From Acytostelium subglobosum LB1 (lineage: Eukaryota; Evosea; Eumycetozoa; Acytosteliales; Acytosteliaceae): a stretch of DNA of 64,000 nt. The notes under the pieces were generated by a model. It had not been told where the DNA came from, ran no database searches, and saw only the letters and a program-made list of their open reading frames with translations. The DNA lies in NCBI RefSeq assembly GCF_000787575.1, contig NW_012236505.1, positions 62,001 to 126,000 on the forward strand, given 5' to 3'. Shown here in pieces: positions 1 to 12,189 of the stretch. How positions within the stretch are numbered: position 1 is the first letter of the stretch; the number at the start of each line of letters is the position of its first letter. Made by a program: the position numbers and the translations under genes.

Positions 1-1653
1 GAAGTGCCCAACACTATTGCTTATGCTGTCGCCGGTGGTGGGTCACATTTGCCAATGGATGGATTGATGGATTGGAGGGATGGTTGACTGATTGGTCGTG
101 CGTGCCAATATTGGTGTGAGTGGCAACATCTGATCATGTGATTGTGATTGATGCTTATACGAATAGAAGACTGACTGACTGCCTGACAGGCAGTCAAGAG
201 TGTAGTATGACTTGTGAATTTCATTGGTGAGTCGAGTTGTGTGTGGAACTGGGGAATCTGACCAATCATCTTCTTACTTAGTGGACATGGAAAATGATAG
301 CCGAGTGTGGGGCACGAGGTGATTGGTGATGGCGAACATGCTATTATGATGTGTGTGGTGATGATGATTGTGAATGTACACTAGTGACGCATGTGATGAT
401 CAAATCAGAGCACAGAATGATGGATTGCTCTAGAATCTTACGATGGAACACACAAATTAATACACATATTATTATACATCCAAGAATGATCGAGTATTGC
501 AATATCGTGTGTGGTTGATTGACCCTCATTCTTGTTCAATGCAACTCGTTGACTTGATCGTGGTTGGTTGGATATGGTCGGATATGGTTGGATAGGGATG
601 TGATGGGTTGGATGTTAATGTGTGTGAACTGGCCTGACCTGCCCGCTATATTCGGTACTTTAGTCCTAGGCAATCGCAATATACAATGCAATGCATCGGG
701 TCAGGTCAAGTCAAGTCAGGTCAGAAATGTGGTATGGACCATACCAATGGACAAATTCCAAATTGAGCTGGAATGATTGTATATTGAGATCCATACATTC
801 ATTCGAGTGTACACTTATTATTATTTGATTATCAATGAATGTGTAAGTGATGATGAGACTGACGACCTGTGAGTGGGCCGATCATCGTTTTCCTTAATCA
901 TGATCGTGATCGTGATCGTGATCTTCATGATGTGATCGTTGTTGTTCAATATTGATATGGAAGTATGTGGAACATGATGATTGAACGAGTATGTACAATA
1001 TGTGTAACTGATGGATTCTTGGAATGATAATTATACATTTGTAAATTGATTATGATGTCCAAAGTATGTATATGGAAGTAAGTTAAGTATGATGATGACG
1101 AATAAACTATCGCAATGAATGGAAGTAGGGATGGAATGAAGTATTAATTTCATTCACATGTGACATTCAACTCATTCCACTCAATTCATTGCCATTCGAT
1201 CATCCAATCAATTAATCATTCCATCAATATCATGATCATTCATTGTAAGTGTGAGTGATTGGAGATGTTGTCTCGGGAATTTACCTTAAGGTAAAGTGTA
1301 GTTGTAAACCTAAAGTGGGTTCTATCTGTATCTATGATTGATTGATTGACTGGTTGACTGACTGGTTGACTTGTTGAACACGAAGTTGTATTTCGCGTCT
1401 TGCAGGCCCTAAATTGATAGATCTATTGGAATGTGTTGTATTGATTGGATGGATGGAGACTGGTCAAGCCAGCCAATATACATCACTAATAATCAAATTG
1501 GTCAATGAATTGCTGAATGTTGAGCCAGGCCAATGGAGGTCAATTCTGGAAAAAAGTAGTAGATTGTTGATGTTGATGATGCCGTCCGTGTGCCGGCACT
1601 GTTTGATGTAGGTTGATGTAGAATGATTGATAGGTTATCAATTGCAACCTATT

Positions 1654-1685
<32 letters not shown>

Positions 1686-2497
1686 AATAATGATTGTTGT
1701 ATAATAGCAGGTCCTGTCTTTGTCTTGGCTGGCTGTCCAGTTTATCAATAATGTAGAGTGGAGACACTTCAATTTGATTCATTCATTGATTGGTTGGTTT
1801 GGTTGGTTGGATGGTTGGATGGATGAGGTGCTGAGCATGTGATGACTACAAGTGTGTAGTAGTAGTAGTTATAGCAGTTGCAGTTGCAGTGACCTTGACA
1901 GTGACAGTGAGGGATCAGTAGGGTGTTGACAGATCCGTCGCATCACCAAGTGTTGACCTGACCAAGAGTGAGTTGACCATCTTTATCCATCTTGACTGAT
2001 ATGAATACACACACACGCTCATACACACAAACACGCACCTCACTGAGCCACCAACTTAATTCTCCATCTCGTTCACTCAACATTGTATCTGTATATATAA
2101 TTATCTGTATCTGTGGTGTGTGTTTGATTGATTGATCGTGTGGGTGAGTGGGGTGGGTGTGGAGTGTGATGATGGATCTAATCAATCTGTGTTGTGTTGT
2201 CGACAGGATGATGAGAATCATGACAGATCAGATCCAAGTGATCACTGGATCTGGTCATATACTTTCCAAATATGGTTGTTGTTGATATGAACTAATGTTT
2301 TGTGATCACATAATCTCATCATATCACATAATATCAATATTACAGATTCAATGACGGAAATGCACCGAGTTTGTTTGTAATGATGGATGGATGTTGAGGA
2401 ATGAGCCTGGCGGCGGCACTTCCGCCAGACCATATCCAAAGACAACCAACCAACGAACCAACCCATTGCACTTCACACAAAGTGCAATGAATGTTTA
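1..2497. other. Gene-free stretch, AT-rich with simple repeats
   Basis: I see no supportable gene here. The open frames are short, low in complexity and have no family signature. The stretch holds ATTG/CAAT runs, a GATCGTGATCGT-type run near 900-935 and a (GAT)n microsatellite at about 1651-1682. It lies downstream of the 3' end of the TBC gene that starts at 2498. An exon of a gene to the left of the window could reach the first tens of bases, but nothing proves it. Confidence 0.6.
1651..1682. repeat. (GAT)n microsatellite
   Basis: About ten perfect copies of GAT/ATG in noncoding DNA, read directly from the sequence. Confidence 0.9.
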
Positions 2498-4107
2498 TTA
2501 ACAAATGGTACAACTGCTCTTCCTGCTGTGGACTGCCGCAGCCTCCTCCTCGGCCTTCAGCCGCAGCAGCGACTCATGTTTCCTCAGCTCCTCTTGCTTC
2601 TTCTCTTGCTCGAGCTGCTCCTGCTGTTGCTGGTGGTCAGTATCTGGACAATGGCCATCGTCATCTATTGAATCTTGTTGATTTAGTGCACCACCAAGTG
2701 ATGCACTTGACATCACATCAGTGCTGTCTGCATCGTCGTCATATTCACCAATGTCATCGTCTGCCTCTTGGTCGTGAATGGGTGTCGATGCTGATGTCAA
2801 TGCCGAATGAGGTACCTTGTTAGCCTGTGGCTCACTTGAAGATGATGATGTATCTGGATGTTTGCCATCATGCTGTTGTTGTGCTTGTTGTTGTTGTTGC
2901 AATAGATCGACCATTGCCAATGCAGTATGTTTATCACGTAGTATCTTGATGGTGTCATCGGACAACACAACACCACGAGCCAGTTGTACCAACTCCAATG
3001 TGTCAACGGGTGGCCGCTTCATCAGAGTGAAGAACTGTGGCAGTCTAAGTTGCAGCAGTGTAGGCTCCAGGATACGCATCATGGCCAATGTCAACTTGAA
3101 CAACACCTCGATGCCTCTTCCATTGGAGCCCCAAAAGAAGTAATCCCATACTATTGAGATTGAGTCTGCTGGCAGTATATATACAAACATGGTGTCCCAT
3201 ATCCACTTGGCGTACATTATCACATGTACTCCCTCACCCTCCAAATGCTGCCTCAGCTTTGGAAAGTGTTTGCCCATCTCCTCTCCAAATGTCTTGTGAT
3301 AGAACATTGGTACCATGCTTCCACTTATAACATGTCTCATCTATATATTGATCATTATTGATTAAGTTAGTGAGTGATTGATTGAGTGATTGAGTGATGG
3401 GGACTACATACACCATGTTCTTTTAAAAGGATATTCATCATCCAGAATGTTTCCTCTTCGTCAAAGTAGGATAATAATACTGATGCCATGTATCCCATTG
3501 GTTGTTTATACTTTAGATCATCATTGTATTGTGCACATGCTTTGAGTACATTGGTTAATGATTGGATATGGCTGTAGATGGGATGGGAAGGGAGTTATGA
3601 GCCAAGGTTAGTCACTCATCAATATCATTCCAATCAATCAATAAATGTACATACTCTGTATGCTTCATTGCCATCTTTTCTTTATAATCATCATCTGATC
3701 TACCAGCATCCTGTTCCACCTCTCTCTCAATATCGGGCTGGCAATTGTTTAGACATGTCTGTGGAATGAAACATTCGTTAGTCATGTCCATCGATCAATC
3801 AATCAATCAATTATATTATACATACAATATAAGTTGATCTATTAATTGGATTATTCATTATCTTGTCTAGATTTGAAATGGTCCTCCAATAGGAAGCCCT
3901 GTGAATATCTGGTATACCAGTCCTTCTCTTTATACAATGTTCCACTTTGTTCTTGATATGCATCACTCTTGTCAAATGTTTATCGGGCTCTGGCCACGAA
4001 TATAAATAATACTCCAATGTATCATCATTCTCATGATGTACATTATCATCTCCTCCAGCTCCTCCAGTGACCTCCATCGTCATTGTCATTGTCGTCGTCG
4101 TCATCAT
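2498..4107 (-). CDS. TBC-domain protein (Rab GTPase-activating type) with C-terminal CaaX-like end
   Basis: TBC proteins stimulate GTP hydrolysis by Rab GTPases in membrane traffic. Four exons join in phase: 4107-3826, 3758-3655, 3571-3412, 3340-2498, giving 462 residues. TBC landmarks in order are GIPDIHR at about 64-70, LTNVLKACAQYN at about 134-145 and KYKQPMGYMASVLL at about 149-162, where Q152 matches the glutamine finger of the YxQGM motif. Next come EEETFW and a C-terminal helical half in the last exon. The usual IxxDxxRT arginine-finger motif is not clean: the matching exon has an R but no RT, so catalysis is uncertain. The tail is rich in Q, S, D and E. The protein ends in CTIC, which fits a CaaX prenylation box. 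The start is the first ATG of exon 1, just before a Thr/Met run. Confidence 0.88.
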
Positions 4108-5045
4108 ATATTTAAAATGTTATATGTTTGCTTGTTCTATGAGTTGTAAATTATGTAAACATATTATATGTATGTATAAATAATTATTAGTTATATGATT
4201 AGCAGTGTACTATGCAAAGAAGAGCAAGAATAAGAGAGAACTGTTGTTGGGTTCAACTTGAAGTTGAAGTGAAGTGACTGTAATGCGTGAGAATGAGTGT
4301 GTTTGATCCTGGTTCCGCTTGCTTGGAGACCCTCTCTCGGGTGTCTTCGTGGTAGGAAGTGGAAGACAAGTTTGATGATCAAGTGGAGGGTTTGTGAGAC
4401 AAAGGGTTGGACGAAACAAGTGATCCCAACAACGACTATTCAATCGAATTCTTTTAATGCGCCTGTGATCAAAATCTCTCTATTTTGAGTTGCACTTGGC
4501 GAACTTGTTTTTTTTTTTGTTTGAAACAAAACAAAGGTGATGGATGGATTATCTCTTTCACTTTCTTCTTCTTCTTACCCTTTTAGTTAGTTATATTTAA
4601 CTAATGATCAATCAATCTGGAGATACTGTACAGAATTTATATAACTAGATAATTAATAATTATTATTTGTATGTACTTGATTGAATATTTATATATTAGT
4701 TATTACAGACAGGCCAACACAACAATAACATCTTTGGGATTGGGGAGGAAAACCTAGGTGTACGAGTGATGATGTTGTTGCTGTCATCTACCACCAACCT
4801 TTAACTCTTAGAGTTGAGTTGATTTGAATTGAGTGACTATTAAGAATACCTTAATTAACCAAATTGATGTGCCTAAACAGGTAAGGTAGGTCACAACATT
4901 AATGTGAAGCGTGAAGTGAAGTGAAGTGATGTGAATAGGTAGTGGTAAAGGTGATGTTACTTGTACTTGATGTGTTTGGCGGCAATTCCAATCAAATAAT
5001 AACCAGGTCCACACCACCATTCGTATTCACAACACAACAACCACT

Positions 5046-5077
<32 letters not shown>

Positions 5078-5644
5078 GTCCAAACCTCTAAACGATCAAT
5101 CAGAACAAACACACAGTTGTTGTTGTTGAACATAGACCAATTTAGAATTCAATCCATTGCCATGAACGACTTCAACTTGAGACCCAGTGACATTCATTCA
5201 TTCATTCATTTCAATCAATTATTCATTGTATCTGTATCTGTATGTTTTTTATATATTTATTTATATATATATATTGATATGTTATGTGTAATTTCAAGTG
5301 ATTGAACATGAAAACCCAACTGACTTACTGACTGATAGGGCATAATTTACACTTGATACCATTGGGCTACAAAGTGTTGCCCCCTTTCGGTGCGACACAC
5401 TGACGCTCCATACACACCAGAGAGATATTTTTTTTATTTGTTCAGTTTAGGAATAGGGTGTCGTCAACTGTTTGGTCACCATCGTCAAATTGACTCTAAT
5501 GGATCGGGTGAAGGGACCTTTGCTGCTTGCATGAGTCAAGTCCATGTCGAGTTCCAATGCAAGTCAGTTAAGTTAATATTACAACTTTAATATATATATA
5601 TATATCTATCAATACATATAATTACACTACTTTTGTATCAAATA
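4108..5644. other. Intergenic stretch between divergent genes
   Basis: This is the shared upstream region of the TBC gene (-) and the Mpo1-like gene (+). It holds T-rich runs near 4508 and a (GT)n tract at 5051-5077. I find no open frame with family features. Some open frames near 4200-4490 and 5390-5590 are short and unsupported. Confidence 0.55.
5051..5077. repeat. (GT)n microsatellite
   Basis: Thirteen or so perfect GT copies in the promoter-side region of the Mpo1-like gene. Confidence 0.95.
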
Positions 5645-6391
5645 ATGGCCGTTTTCAATATCATAGATCAAGCTGCATCCTATGGAGCATACCATCACAA
5701 CAACGTGTATGATCGGATGAACTAATGAATGAATGAATGAATTAGATACTAACAAACATTCAACTCAATAATAATAACAGTAACAAGTTCATTCACATTG
5801 TGTTTGTACCTGCTATATTGTACACTGCATTCGTTATGGTGTCATTCATTCAAGTGGATGCTGCTGTGCCATTCCTCCAAATGCTCAACTCTATCACAAC
5901 ATTCCTCCCAGTATCAATCACAACTCCAATTGCCCTTTTGATCGCCTCCTACTACGTCATCTTGCACACTAAGGTCGGAGTATGTATAGCCCGATGACTG
6001 ACTGACTGAATGACTCACTGGTCACCAAGATTAACAACTCAAACTAACTTGTATCTAGCTTGTCGCATTCATTTGGGTGATGGCTGCCAACTACTTGGCC
6101 GAGGTCACCATCAACACCGTCCAGAACCCATTCTATTTCGCTCTGGTCATTCATGTTGTGTCTTGGATCGCTCAGTTTGTTGGACATGGCGTGTACGAGG
6201 GTCGCCGTCCAGCTTTGATGGACAACATCTTCCAGGTGTTTATCGCACCATTCTTTGTAACGCTCGAGATCATCTTTTTGCTTGGCTTCATGAACAACAC
6301 TCAACAAATCGTTGAGAAGCAGATCAAGGTCAACATCAACGCCATGGCAAAGAGCACAATGGACAAGAAGAGATCCGCTACTCGCTCTTAA
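5645..6391 (+). CDS. Mpo1/DUF962 (YGL010w-like) integral membrane protein
   Basis: The family includes yeast Mpo1, an ER iron-dependent dioxygenase in alpha-oxidation of 2-hydroxy fatty acids from phytosphingosine breakdown. Three exons join in phase: 5645-5706, 5781-5979, 6059-6391, giving 197 residues. The N terminus carries the family pattern AxxYGAYHHN followed by [12 protein letters not shown], with His residues that bind metal in this family. The exon 1 donor was set at the second GT (GTATG) because only that restores HNNVNKFIH across the junction. Several hydrophobic segments follow (about 31-50, 56-80, 88-125, 140-170), and the C-terminal tail is basic. An AATAAA lies 55 bases past the stop. 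The function is inferred from family only. Confidence 0.9.
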
Positions 6392-6446
6392 GCTGCTCAT
6401 TCCTTCCTTCCAACACTAATCATTCGACCTGTCAAGTCAATGTATA

Positions 6447-6452
6447 AATAAA
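6447..6452 (+). terminator. Poly(A) signal of the Mpo1-like gene
   Basis: AATAAA about 55 bases after the stop codon of the upstream gene, within TATAAATAAAG. Confidence 0.6.
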
Positions 6453-6698
6453 GCCTTGCATTGGTTAGTACCCTTACTTCTTGTGTCATGACTTAAAAAG
6501 TATATCTAGCAATACTTTGATTGATTGATAGGAATGTGTGTGGGTGGGGTTAGTCCAGGGCCTTGATTGGACCCCCATTGTGGTCCTTCAGGAATTGAAT
6601 CAATAATGGGTCTTGATGATTGAAGTCTAGATGGAGTGTTGAACAACATCAATCATTCAATCAGTCACTCAATCAATCAATACTTAATTATTACAAAG

Positions 6699-8333
6699 AT
6701 GAATAGACATTCTATAACAGCTTTGATGTTGCTTGTGGCCATCTCTGTTGCCCACAGCCAAACATACACCTCCAACTGGACTGTATGTATACATGCTGCT
6801 GATGTCGCTGCTGCGCCAACTCACTCACTCATTAACTCACCTTATCATACCAGAGTATCAACTCTAGACCCAACCCAGCTTGGTATGATGAAGCCAAGTT
6901 TGGAATCTTCATTCATTGGGGAGTCTACTCTGTGCCTCACTATGCTGATTTAACTGATGGAGCAGAGTGGTACTGGTACTGTGTCTACAACCCAGATATG
7001 GACGGTGGACTGACTGCCGCCTACCATAACAAGACCTACGGTCCTGGCTACCCCTACCAGAACTTTGCACCATACTTCAAAGCCTCCATGTGGAACCCAG
7101 ATGATTGGGCCAACCTCTTTGTGCAGTCTGGCGCAAAGTACGTCGTGCTCACCTCCAAGCATCATGAGGGCTACACCTTGTGGGACAGTCCACAGGCCTG
7201 GGGCTGGAACTCTGTCGACATTGGCCCTGGCATGGACCTGGTCGGAATGCTGACCAAGTCAGTCAAGAATGCAGGACTCAAGATGGGACTATACCACTCG
7301 CTCTACGAATGGTTCAACCCATTGTATCTAGCTGACAAGGCATCTGGATCTCCACCATTGACCGATGACTACGTCGTTGAGGTGCTCCAGCCACAGCTGC
7401 GTGATATCGTCAACAGGTATGAGCCATCCGTTGTCTGGGCCGATGGTGAATGGGAGCAACTGTCCGAATACTGGGAGAGCACAGACTTCATCTCATGGCT
7501 CTACAGCAACAGCAGTGTAAAGGATGATGTTGTCGTCAATGACAGATGGGGAAGTGAGACAAGGTATGTAGCATCTATTGATTGCCCGATTGGTTGTGTC
7601 GGTCATGTGACTGACATCTCATTTGCCATGACAGAGGTGTCGACGGTGGTTTCTACACAGGAGGAGACAGGTATAACCCTTTGAAGCTCATTGGCCACAA
7701 GTGGGAGAACTGCTACACCATTGGATCTTCATGGGGCTATGATGCCAATGAGGACCTTGCCGCAATGCAGAATATCAGCTCACTTCTTTGGGAGCTGGCT
7801 TCAACTGTCAGCTGTGGAGGCAATCTCCTCTTGGACGTTGGTCCAACCGAGGATGGTTTGGTAAGTAGTAGCATGCCGACCATGCCCATACCCAGTCACT
7901 CACTCGATCACTTGATCAATCTATCATACGACACGAACAGATTCCATGGATCATGCAAGAGAGACTACTTCAGATGGGTCAGTGGTTGAGCTACAGTGGA
8001 GATGCTATCTACAAGTCATCACCTTGGAGAATCCAGAATGATACTGAGGCCATGACAACTTGGTACACAGTCCAGAACACAACGGGTGTGGTCTATGCCA
8101 TGGTGTTTGGTTGGCCAGAGGACAATGTATTGATTCTGGAGACACCAATCACCACCAAGGAGACAGAGGTTGCAATGTTGGGATGCACCAACGCCGCCAG
8201 CCAATGTAACAAACTCAAGTTCACCGGTAATGGACCAACCAGAGCTGGTATCAAGATTCAACTGCCACTACTCAACCCAATTCAGTATCCTCCATTTGGA
8301 GTCTACACATTCGCTCTATCCAACATCCACTAA
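6699..8333 (+). CDS. Alpha-L-fucosidase, GH29, secreted/lysosomal
   Basis: It removes terminal alpha-L-fucose from glycans, probably in lysosomes or outside the cell. Four exons join in phase: 6699-6782, 6854-7563, 7635-7860, 7941-8333, giving 470 residues. A signal peptide covers about residues 1-21 (hydrophobic core LMLLVAISVAHS). The GH29 core starts with RPNPAWYDEAKFGIFIHWG and VYSVPHYA, then YVVLTSKHHEGY. VVWADGEWE carries the expected nucleophile Asp at about residue 225. GGNLLLDVGPTEDG and the EERLLQMGQWL region near the C terminus also match the family, as does the length. It converges on the NADPH oxidase gene, leaving only about 166 bases between stop codons. Confidence 0.95.
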
Positions 8334-8499
8334 AGAGTCTTGTGTTTGGCAACACGTGGTAACACGCTCGGAAACACGCGGAAACACGCGGAGACATGTA
8401 ATAAATAGGGCGTCTTTAATCAACAAATGAATGAAAGCAATGAATGAATTAATGAACGAGAATGAACCGCACCTGCTGAGAAGCAGCTCGACAAATGTA

Positions 8500-10281
8500 T
8501 TAGAAGTTCTCCTTGTGGTAGTGGAATCGGCAAGAGGTTGATTTGGTAAAGTATGTACAGTTCTTGTACAGTTCCTTGGACAACATCTTTGGACCACAGA
8601 AGAAGACACCGACGTCCTTGCCAGCATATCTCTGTGAGTAGTCGGCAAAGATCTCGCTCCACTTGGGCCTGCCAAAGTGGGTGGGTGCCGAGAAACCGGT
8701 GATCTGGTCGCGCGCCTCCTCATCGCCGCCGGCGTACATCACGTCTCTGACCTCTTGCGAGCTGAGCGCGCCTGTCAGATATGGGTTGATGTCGAGGAAA
8801 TTGTTGACATTGTCCATCTCGAGCGCGCCAATGATGCCACTGAACCACTCGAACGAAGACCTGTCTCTGCAGATCCAGAAGAAGTGCACCTTCTCGATCA
8901 TCTGTGTCGTCTGGTACTGTCTGGACAGTTGGAATCTAATGTTCTTGAGAATGGAGGCGAATGGTGTGATACCGATGCCGGCACCAACCAGCATGACGTA
9001 CTTGTACTTGAACACCTCCTCGGATGCCGTTCCAAATGGTCCATCAATTCGCAGGATGGCCTTTCCATCCGGGGCATTCAATACATTCTCCTGGACGATG
9101 CCCATTCTCTTCTCTGGGTTCATCAGTGTTGATATCTTTCCAGTCCAGTTACCAACAACCTAAATAATGATTGATTGATTAGAATCAAGTTTGATTGATT
9201 GATTGATTGAGTGAGTGAAGCGAGGGAACTTACGTTGATGTGACAAGACACAAAGTCTTCATCTGGAGCAGAGGTGATGGTGAATGGATGCCATTCATTC
9301 TTGGCGATGGTTGGACAGTTGAGGAACAGGTATTGACCTGGCTTGTATCTGAACTTCTCCACCTTCATGCGCAGCTCGATGGTTCTCGATGGATGTTGTC
9401 TGGCCATGAGCAAGAGACATGCCTGCTTGGATCTGGCAACTCTGACGATTCTCTCGATGAGGTAGAAGGCCACTGGACCAACGACCCACATCCAAAAGTT
9501 GGCCTTGTCACCAAGCAACTTGGCCAGACCGTGAACACAGATTAGAACAAAGTAGAGGACAAACAGGTGATGTGTGTACCAGAAGATCTCAAACATTGGT
9601 CTACGAATGGACTCGATGGCCGATGAGAACATTAGCACCATTGCCAGTACTGCAACGTGGCCTGTTGAACCAGACAGTGACAAAAAGGCCAGAGACCAAG
9701 TGCTTCGCACCTCAGTGAATCCCAATGGTTCCAATTGCTCAATGGGTGACTCAGACAGCACCAAGAAGTTGTGATAATGTGCCATCCTATGATTGATTGA
9801 ATGAGTTAGTAAGCGTGATATGAGGTGGCCGGGGAGACTACTGATCTTACACGTGAGAAAAGGTTGCACCAGCAATGACCCATGCAATCATCTTGTGGAA
9901 GTGAATGTTCTTGTCGATTGGGATATAGTTGTTGACGAATGTACCTCTGAGCCATGACAAGAAGTTCCTCAGCACTGGAATCAAAATCAAAGCCGAGTCC
10001 AGTTTGATCATCGCTGCAGATCCTCTGGCAATGCAAACTCCATATCCAAGCATATCAAACAAGTCTGGTCTTTTATATCTGTAATCTATATATTATATAT
10101 ATTGATTATCACCATGTGGTTAGCTAACTGTCAACTCGTTTGCCATTCAATCGATAGGTCCAATCAACATACATATGAATCTTTCTACAAACACAACGAT
10201 GTTTGCAGCAATGAACAGGATGATGAATATCAACTTGGGTCCATCATTGACCCAATACTTCTTAAAGCCTTCTTGACCCAT
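8500..10281 (-). CDS. noxA: Superoxide-generating NADPH oxidase (Nox2 type, no EF hands)
   Basis: It moves electrons from cytosolic NADPH through FAD and two hemes across the membrane to oxygen. Four exons join in phase: 10281-10173, 10085-9851, 9786-9234, 9159-8500, giving 518 residues, close to the compact Nox2-like size. The N terminus GFKKYWVNDGPKLIF leads into TM1. Heme-ligand candidates are H100 and H114 (FHKMIAW and SHVMAH) and H187 and H200 (WYTHHLF and CVHG). The FAD site is HPFTITSAP at about 281-289, the NADPH site GAGIGITPF at about 359-367 and VFFCGP. It ends in the family's HKENF. There is no EF-hand extension, so it fits NoxA or NoxB rather than NoxC of Dictyostelium; noxA is my best assignment from length. 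Confidence 0.94.
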
Positions 10282-10933
10282 GTCCTATTTGATTGATTGA
10301 TTGTCGCGCCTGTTGTTACAATAAGTGTTGATTGATTGATTGAATGTGTGTTGGGTTGGTTGATTGATATAGTACTACAAGGGACCTGGAATTGCGTGAT
10401 TTGATTGATTGATTGATCGAATAATTGATACAAGTAATAGTATAAATAACTAATATATATATAATACAAGTACAATTACAAATGAATGAATGGAATGAAT
10501 GGTACTTCTGCAGAATAAGAAGAAGTGGAGGATGGGTTTGTAATTTGTGTGTATGTTTGTGTGTGTATGTATTTGTAAGGTATCCTGCAAAAATTGGAGA
10601 TACAACACACTTTTACATATCGTATTCACGTTGTCGTCCAGTCCATTCCAACCATCTATCCATTCAACACCACCATTCAAAGACCAAGCCCAAAGACCTC
10701 TAATTTCAAACGAAAACTAATAGTTCAAATTAAAAAAATAGGATGACGTTATCACCAAAAGTCACCTAGATCCTTGGGTCTGAGGGGCAAGTCCCAGTTT
10801 GGGGGTTGGATGGGCCACTGGTTAGTGCCGTGTTCGCGGGTCTAAAGCCAGTACTAGCACTATCAACGAAACAAACAAATATCTGTTCACATCATTACAT
10901 CTTTTGAAAGTTTGAAAGAGATAATAATTATTA
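10282..10933. other. Intergenic stretch with a GC-rich island
   Basis: No coding frame is supported. Most of it is AT-rich with ATTG runs. Bases about 10760-10860 stand out as G-rich and mixed in composition (GGGGCAAGTCCC, GGGGGTTGGATGGGCC). This could be a noncoding RNA or a degraded element; I could not fold it into a tRNA. Confidence 0.45.
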
Positions 10934-12019
10934 TTAGAAGTTCTTCTTCTTGCTCTCAAAGTGTTTAAGTAGGTCTTGATGTCTCTTGCTAGGCAGTCTT
11001 CTCAAGTCCTTCTGTAATGTTGTCTCCCTAATATATAGTTATAAATAATAAGTTGGTGATTAGTTATACATCCATCCAGTAATCCACAATGTAATAATAC
11101 ATAATACAAGTTATAACTTACTTCTTGTAGAAGCATACTATCAAGTAGAATAGTATAAGTATGATGATTGTTACCAACGCTGCGATGTATTTGAGCAGAC
11201 TCCAAGAGTATACTTTGTTGGTGAATTGATTCTGGAAGTTGACGAGTCAAGAGTCAATATTGGAAGTTATCGCTAGCAATGATGATATACATACCAAGTC
11301 TTTAAGCTTCTGGACTGACTTCTTCTTCCTGTCCTCATCGCATGTCAGTTGATCACATATCTGTGCATTGAATATTACATTTAGACTCTTGCTCTTCTCT
11401 TGATTGAGTGGGAAACAGTTGTACATTATACCCTGGCAGAAGTATTTGAGCTTCTCCATCTTTTGTGTATCGCAAGCAATGTTGGCAACATCCTCTCTAC
11501 AGTTGAATATCTCACAAAAGTCTCCAAGACATACTGTAACATTCTGTTTGATTGATCGATCCGCATCATCATTAGCATGAATATATGTCAACATGAAGAG
11601 ATAAGAGAGAGTCTGAGACATACCTCTGGCACCAAGTTGGCATGAACATTCTTTAGATGTTGATCGAGGAAGTCTTCAGACTTGAATTGTTTGGTGCAAT
11701 TGCGACACTTCCAAGTGCCGTATAGGTTGATCTTTTGTGTCTCGAGATAGGCCAGCATGTCTGATCTAGGGTTGAACTGACAGTTGTCGGGCAATTGATA
11801 TGAATGATCCAATACAATTGGATAGAATGCATTGTCCAGTATAGCTCTGACCTTTTGTGATAAGTCTGTTGAACAATCACGATTCAACTTATTCGTCGTC
11901 ATCCTTATATTATCTGGTGTCGCAGTCTCCTCTCCATTCGTCATCATCACCATCATCAACATTATCATCAACATCAGAGTTGTCGTCCAAGACATAACAA
12001 TCAACTTCCTACTTGACAT
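10934..12019 (-). CDS. Lumenal C2H2-finger membrane protein with KKxx end
   Basis: I do not recognise a named function. Four exons join in phase: 12019-11624, 11543-11295, 11231-11122, 11027-10934, giving 282 residues. A Met/Leu-rich signal peptide (about 1-29) precedes a Cys-containing region with LPDNCQFNPRSDM. A C2H2 pattern follows at about 105-126 (C-x2-C-x12-H-x4-H). The second exon has six or more Cys residues, suggesting disulfides. One TM segment, at about 227-248 (YIAALVTIIILILFYLIVCF), precedes a basic cytosolic tail ending KKNF. That end is a canonical KKxx ER-retrieval signal. A type I ER membrane protein with a lumenal Cys/His domain is inferred. Similar secreted C2H2-like proteins exist in other eukaryotes, but I cannot name one firmly. 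Confidence 0.83.
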
Positions 12020-12189
12020 CTCTATATTGTAATGTATATGATCACATATATTGTATATGTATATGTATTTATCCTATGGTCGTTTGATTGTATGCCAATT
12101 TGAGCGATGATCAACTTCACCTCTTAATTTGGAAGACATTTGAGTATTGACGAACTTCGTTAATAGTTACAAAAATCAAAAATTAAATA

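Noticed and set aside
1414-1611. Open frame of 65 codons on the plus strand
   Set aside because: Short, low in complexity, no splice partners and no family features.
6950-7165. Minus-strand open frame within alpha-L-fucosidase
   Set aside because: Shadow of the GH29 coding sequence on the plus strand.
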